From: Actinomycetota bacterium
Lineage (GTDB): Bacteria > Actinomycetota > Actinomycetes > Mycobacteriales > Mycobacteriaceae
Assembly: GCA_005787665.1 (NCBI GenBank)
Contig: SYAB01000270.1
Location: 1 to 10,114 of the forward strand
Direction: 5' to 3'
DNA length: 10,114 bases
Both the position numbers and the translations under genes were made by a program. The notes below the pieces were generated by a model. That model was not told the DNA's origin and searched no databases. It worked only from the letters and a program-made list of their open reading frames with translations. Positions 6,973 to 10,114 of this stretch are shown one piece after another; positions within the stretch are counted from its first letter, which is position 1; every line of letters starts with the position of its first letter.

Positions 6973-8586
6973 ATGGGGTCGCGTCGCCATCGGGTGCTTC
7001 CGGCGGTCGCGTTGCTCGGCACGGCCGCCGTCGTGTTGGGTTCACTGGCCGTCGACCGCTCCCCGTCCACCGGGCCCACGAGCGTCATCGACGGTCCCTA
7101 CGCGCGCCTGCTGGCCGAATCCGTCGACCTGGGTCCCGCGCGCAGTGACTCGGTGCAACTCACGGCCGCACTGAGCGGGCCGCGTGAGCCGGTTCGGCTG
7201 ACCGACTGGGCCGGCGCGCACGGGCTGCGGGTGCGGTGGCGGGCCGGCGATGCGTGGGCGATTCTCGAGGGTCCTTCGCAGGAGGTGTCCGACGCCTTCA
7301 ACGTGGCGGTGCACGACTATCGCGCCCTTGGGGGAGCGGACGAGGGGCGGGTGTTCTACGCCTCTCCGCAGCAGCCGGAGATTCCCGAATCCCTCCGCGG
7401 CGAGGTCAGCGGTCTCGGCAGGATCCTGAGCTACACCCCGCACCGGGAGGGGCTGCCGCCGACGCCTCCGCTGGACGTCCCCGACGGCGGGCTGCTTCCC
7501 ACCCAGCTGGGGAAGGCCTACAACATGTCGCCGTTGACCGAGGCCGGTTACACCGGGGCGGGCAGCACGGTGGTGGTGTTCGGTTTCGACGGTTTCGACC
7601 AGGCAGATATGGACACCTTCGCCGACTGGTTCGATCTGCCGAGGTTCACCCCGCAGGTGGTCGGGGGCATGCCGGAGCGCCGCAGCGGCGAAGCCACCAT
7701 GGATCTGAAGATGGTTCACGCGGTCGCGCCGGCGGCCACGAAGGTGTTGGTCAACGCCCGCTCCACCGTCGAGGGCGGTGGAACCTACGAGAAGCTCGGC
7801 ATACTCATGGAGTCCGTCGATCGGCAGTTCCCGGGTGCGCTGTGGAGTTTTTCGATCGGCTGGGGCTGCGACCGGCTGCTCACCGCGGCAGACCTTGCCC
7901 CGGTCCGCTCCGCACTGGCCACTGCGCACCGCCGCGGCACCACGGCTTTCAACGCTTCCGGCGATATGGCCGGGCTGGAGTGCCGCGGGGGCAAGCGGTG
8001 GTCGGACCCACCCAGCCCGGACGACGTCGGGCTGGACGCGGTGGCGTCGATACCGGAGATGACGGCCGTCGGCGGCACCTCGCTGTCCACCGACGCAGCC
8101 GGCGGCTGGCTGGCCGAACAAGCCTGGTACGACGTCCCCTTGACCCAGGGCACCGCCGGCGGGGCCTCGGTCCTGTTCGGGCGGCCGTCCTGGCAGACCG
8201 TCAGCGCCACCGCCGGACCCACCGACCGGCGGTTGGTGCCGGACGTCGCCGCGGTGGCCGACCCGTTCACCGGGGTGAAGTTCGTCTTCGGCCAACAGGT
8301 CGTCGTCGGCGGCGGCACCTCGCAGGCCGCCCCGGTCTGGGCCGGTATCGCCGCACTGATCAATCAGCTGCTGCGGGCCCGGAACTTCGACCCGCTCGGT
8401 GATTTCAACCCGCTGCTCTACCAGGTCGCCACCGGGGCGGCGGTGCCCGGCTTCCGGGATATCGAGCTCGGCGGCAACGCGATCAGCCCCGGCGGGTCCG
8501 GCTATGACATGGTGACCGGACTGGGCAGTCCCAATGTGGAAAACCTGGTGAAGAACATCCTGCTGAACCGGACGGTGTCGCGATGA
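6973..8586 (+). CDS. Secreted S53 (sedolisin/kumamolisin-type) serine-carboxyl peptidase
   Basis: A 537-residue precursor. Family enzymes are secreted endopeptidases, usually working at acid pH with a Ser-Glu-Asp triad and a self-cleaved propeptide. Residues 1-28 look like a signal peptide or anchor (GSRRHR, then a hydrophobic run). About 45-160 form the pro-kumamolisin domain, with FNVAVHDYR and the typical end PESLRGEVSGLGRI. The catalytic domain (about 175-530) shows Glu240 and Asp244 in GEATMDLKMVHAVAPAA, oxyanion Asp331 in SGDMAG, and Ser450 in GGGTSQAAPVWAG. The calcium site is intact: DIELGGN (from 496) and GYDMVTGLGSPN (Asp512). Cys299 and Cys337 may form a disulfide. All key residues are present, so it should be active. 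I chose ATG at 6973 because the in-frame TTG at 6931 directly follows the previous stop and would put 14 residues before the signal peptide. The stop overlaps the next start (ATGA), so the pair is probably translationally coupled. Confidence 0.93.
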   Translation: MGSRRHRVLPAVALLGTAAVVLGSLAVDRSPSTGPTSVIDGPYARLLAESVDLGPARSDSVQLTAALSGPREPVRLTDWAGAHGLRVRWRAGDAWAILEGPSQEVSDAFNVAVHDYRALGGADEGRVFYASPQQPEIPESLRGEVSGLGRILSYTPHREGLPPTPPLDVPDGGLLPTQLGKAYNMSPLTEAGYTGAGSTVVVFGFDGFDQADMDTFADWFDLPRFTPQVVGGMPERRSGEATMDLKMVHAVAPAATKVLVNARSTVEGGGTYEKLGILMESVDRQFPGALWSFSIGWGCDRLLTAADLAPVRSALATAHRRGTTAFNASGDMAGLECRGGKRWSDPPSPDDVGLDAVASIPEMTAVGGTSLSTDAAGGWLAEQAWYDVPLTQGTAGGASVLFGRPSWQTVSATAGPTDRRLVPDVAAVADPFTGVKFVFGQQVVVGGGTSQAAPVWAGIAALINQLLRARNFDPLGDFNPLLYQVATGAAVPGFRDIELGGNAISPGGSGYDMVTGLGSPNVENLVKNILLNRTVSR

Positions 8587-9317
8587 CCGGCCCAGCGGCG
8601 ACCGCGTCGTTCGAGGGCTATGCCGTCCCGCCCGGCCGCTACACCGCCGAACGGGATAGGGGGCCCAAATACTTTGTGACACTGGGTTTGTGGGTGCTGA
8701 TCATGGTGGTGGGGATGATGATCCTGGCCCTGGTCGACGGCCGGGTCAGCGATGTGCCGACCCGTTACGTGTGTCCGCCGGACTGCGGTCGTCCGCCGAC
8801 CGGCCTGCCGGTGGCGACCAATCCGCGCTTCACCGCTTCGGACGGGTCGTTCTCGGTGTCCTACCCGAACCCCAGCGCGGCCTATGACGTCGAGATCGGG
8901 GACGACGGGGTGACCGCGGAGTGGACCGGCGGCGACGGCGGCACCCTGCGACTGTTCAGCCGGCCCGCGTCGGGCCGCAACGCCCGTCAGATCGCCGGGG
9001 AGTTGATGCAGGACGGCTTCCCCGACGCGCTGGTGGCCTACGAACTGCCCAACGCCACGGTCGGCTATCACGCCGGCTACGGCGCCGTCTCCGACTTCCA
9101 GCCCGCCGGGACGGCGACCAGCGCCGACCGGCTACGGGTGATCGTCGTCGTCGCGGTCAAGAACGACCTCGCGCTGATCGCGGCCGCCAAGGGGCCGTTC
9201 CACGAGTTCACCCCCGGCTTCGGCCCGGGACCGCCCTCGCCCGCGAATCTCCAGATCGCCCAGGACATGGGCAAGTACGTCAACAGCTTCACCTGGCGGG
9301 GCGACCCGCCCCGCTGA
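8583..9317 (+). CDS. Single-pass membrane protein coupled to the S53 peptidase gene, function unknown
   Basis: A 244-residue protein. The first 30 residues are short, polar and probably cytosolic. One hydrophobic helix (about 31-51) follows, then an exported region beginning with a CPPDC motif (Cys64, Cys68), which could be a disulfide loop, and a Pro-rich stretch. Residues about 80-238 form a soluble domain starting PRFTASDGSFSVSYP, with alternating hydrophobic beta-like strands (LRVIVVVAV, LALIAAA) and a helix near the end (IAQDMGKYVNSF). The pattern of an FSVSYP opening and a closing helix is reminiscent of PsbP/Mog1-type (DUF1795-like) domains, but I cannot confirm this. ATG at 8583 overlaps the TGA of the peptidase gene by 4 bases, so co-translation and a shared task at the membrane are likely. 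It could be a substrate, inhibitor, anchor or processing partner of the peptidase. Its stop lies 3 bases from that of a convergent gene. Confidence 0.85.
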   Translation: MTGPAATASFEGYAVPPGRYTAERDRGPKYFVTLGLWVLIMVVGMMILALVDGRVSDVPTRYVCPPDCGRPPTGLPVATNPRFTASDGSFSVSYPNPSAAYDVEIGDDGVTAEWTGGDGGTLRLFSRPASGRNARQIAGELMQDGFPDALVAYELPNATVGYHAGYGAVSDFQPAGTATSADRLRVIVVVAVKNDLALIAAAKGPFHEFTPGFGPGPPSPANLQIAQDMGKYVNSFTWRGDPPR

Positions 9318-9326
9318 TACTCAGCG
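9296..9326. terminator. Two overlapping hairpins at the convergent gene ends
   Basis: A perfect 8-bp stem GCGGGGCG/CGCCCCGC with loop ACC (9296-9314) overlaps a 6-bp stem CGCTGA/TCAGCG with loop TAC (9312-9326) that contains both opposing stop codons. The two share three bases, so they cannot both form fully. Neither is followed by a T-tract. A bidirectional, I-shaped mycobacterial terminator is plausible. Confidence 0.45.
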
Positions 9327-9479
9327 CGGTGCGCCCGGTGCCGCCGGATCCTCGTCCTCAGGTTCGGTCGGGGGCACCGGCGGTTGCCGATCCAGCCAGT
9401 CCTTGAGACGGAACAACTGACTGGCCACCAGTCCGACGGCCAGCAACAGCACTGAGCCGACGATCACAGCAGTCGTCAC
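9321..9479 (-). CDS. Small single-pass membrane protein (52 residues), function unknown
   Basis: The GTG at 9479 gives 52 residues: a hydrophobic helix about 4-22 (rich in V, L, A, I), then a short charged stretch (RLKDWLDRQ) and a Pro/Glu/Asp-rich acidic tail to the stop. A good ribosome site (GGAAGGGG on the minus strand, 9486-9493) lies before the GTG and supports this start over longer in-frame starts, which would run antisense through hrpA. The N-terminus has no positive charge and the basic residues follow the helix, so the positive-inside rule suggests a cytosolic C-terminus. It is divergent from hrpA (31 bases between starts) and convergent with the peptidase-coupled membrane protein. 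I do not recognise a family; short proteins of this design are common and poorly annotated in mycobacteria. Confidence 0.6.
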   Translation of the reverse strand: MTTAVIVGSVLLLAVGLVASQLFRLKDWLDRQPPVPPTEPEDEDPAAPGAPR

Positions 9480-9485
9480 GGGCGG

Positions 9486-9493
9486 CCCCTTCC
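9486..9493 (-). promoter_or_regulatory. Ribosome binding site of the 52-residue membrane protein
   Basis: The minus strand reads GGAAGGGG with its core 8 bases before the GTG at 9479. It is the main argument that this small frame is a real gene. Confidence 0.5.
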
Positions 9494-9497
9494 CGGC

Positions 9498-9503
9498 TAT
9501 TCT
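9498..9503 (+). promoter_or_regulatory. Candidate -10 element for a leaderless hrpA transcript
   Basis: TATTCT is a strong TANNNT match ending exactly 7 bases before the GTG at 9511. No Shine-Dalgarno sequence lies between. Transcription starting at the G of GTG would give a leaderless mRNA, a common arrangement in mycobacteria. Confidence 0.6.
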
Positions 9504-9510
9504 GGCTCCA

Positions 9511-10114
9511 GTGTCCCAGGCGTCCGGCGACGATGTGCGTGCGTTGCGCACCCGGCTTGACGACCTGACCCTCCGTGATGCCGTCCGCCTGGGCCGGTCG
9601 CTGAAGGCGTTGCGTGACCCCGTCGATCCCGAGGCCGTGCGGCGCCTCGGTGACAAGATCGCCGCGGCGGAGTCCCTGGTCGCCGCACGCCGTGCCGCGG
9701 TGCCCGAGATCAGTTACCCGGATCTGCCGGTGAGCCGGCGGCGGGGAGAGTTGGCCGCTGCGATCCGCGAGCACCAGGTGGTGGTGGTGGCCGGTGAGAC
9801 CGGGTCGGGCAAGACCACCCAGCTGCCGAAGATCTGTCTGGAGTTGGGCCGCGGGGTCCGCGGCACCATCGGTCACACCCAGCCGCGCCGACTGGCCGCG
9901 CGCACCGTGGCCGCGCGTATCGCCGAGGAACTCGGTAGCCCACTCGGCGGCGATCGTGGTTCCGAGGCGTACCCGGTCGGATACACCGTGCGCTTCGACG
10001 ATCGGTCCGACGACCGCAGCCTGATCAGGCTGATGACCGATGGCATCCTGCTCGCCGAGATCCAGCGGGACCGTCGTCTGCTGCGTTATGACACCCTGAT
10101 CATCGACGAGGCAC
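9511..10114 (+). CDS. hrpA: ATP-dependent DEAH-box RNA helicase HrpA (N-terminal part, 3' end outside window)
   Basis: The 201 visible residues from GTG at 9511 are the start of an HrpA-type helicase; full-length proteins are usually about 1300 residues. A helical N-terminal segment (about 5-75) precedes motif I GETGSGKTT (95-103; Lys101 binds ATP phosphate). Then come HTQPRRLAARTVAARIAEEL (motif Ia region), VGYTVRFDD, LMTDGILLAEIQRD (motif Ib region) and LIIDEA, where the window ends one base into the histidine codon of the DEAH box. The PRRLAARTVA and KICLELGRG segments closely resemble E. coli HrpA. HrpA is a cytosolic 3'-5' RNA helicase linked in E. coli to mRNA processing and to rescue of stalled ribosomes. 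The GTG start is supported by the TATTCT element 7 bases upstream, and the coding frame shows no HrpA-like sequence before it. Confidence 0.94.
   Translation, partial: MSQASGDDVRALRTRLDDLTLRDAVRLGRSLKALRDPVDPEAVRRLGDKIAAAESLVAARRAAVPEISYPDLPVSRRRGELAAAIREHQVVVVAGETGSGKTTQLPKICLELGRGVRGTIGHTQPRRLAARTVAARIAEELGSPLGGDRGSEAYPVGYTVRFDDRSDDRSLIRLMTDGILLAEIQRDRRLLRYDTLIIDEA

Noticed and set aside
7042..8682. Long minus-strand open frame (546 codons) opposite the S53 peptidase
   Set aside because: The sense strand carries a complete peptidase with all catalytic residues; the antisense translation is His/Gly/Arg-rich without domains or a ribosome site.
1..10114. Search for tRNA/rRNA, insertion sequence, phage, CRISPR or toxin-antitoxin signals
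   Set aside because: None seen by eye; the window is almost fully covered by recognisable or signal-bearing coding genes of uniform base composition.

Overview
The window is high-GC (mostly G/C at third codon positions, with GTG starts and some genes lacking a Shine-Dalgarno sequence). Its gene content looks like a fast-growing, saprophytic mycobacterium or close relative (Mycolicibacterium type). Supporting signs are TANNNT-type -10 elements very close to start codons, which suggest leaderless mRNAs, exported proteins with mycobacterial-style signal peptides, and a complete N-acetylglucosamine (GlcNAc) PTS/nag locus of the kind known from environmental species. The taxonomic call is inference; no marker gene is complete enough to fix the species.

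Layout. Positions 1-81 hold the last codons of an unidentified + strand gene, followed 22 bases later by an acyl-CoA dehydrogenase (104-1243, +). A convergent exported protein with a Ser/Thr-rich tail (1315-1932, -) comes next. Upstream of it on the same strand is the compact cluster crr-nagB-nagA (4406 down to 1998). Across a 181-base divergent control region (4407-4587) lies the GlcNAc-type PTS permease EIICB (4588-6165, +), which ends in a good hairpin.

Three exported or membrane genes follow on the + strand: a secreted SGNH/GDSL hydrolase (6241-6930), a secreted S53 (sedolisin) peptidase with propeptide (6973-8586), and a single-pass membrane protein (8583-9317) whose start codon overlaps the peptidase stop. 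This last gene converges, with only 3 bases between stop codons, on a 52-residue membrane peptide (9321-9479, -). That small gene is divergent from the DEAH-box helicase gene hrpA (9511 onward, +), which runs off the window just inside its DEAH motif.

How the genes work together. The permease imports and phosphorylates GlcNAc using phosphate passed from EI/HPr (encoded elsewhere) through the separate EIIA protein Crr. NagA removes the acetyl group from GlcNAc-6-phosphate, and NagB converts glucosamine-6-phosphate to fructose-6-phosphate and ammonia. This is a self-contained uptake-to-glycolysis module for chitin- or peptidoglycan-derived amino sugar. The hydrolase/peptidase/membrane-protein group looks like a separate envelope or secretion module. 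The peptidase and membrane protein are probably translationally coupled, and this pair is the least explained part of the window. I see no CRISPR array, RNA gene, insertion sequence, phage gene or toxin-antitoxin pair. Most of the window is ordinary chromosomal core and accessory metabolism.
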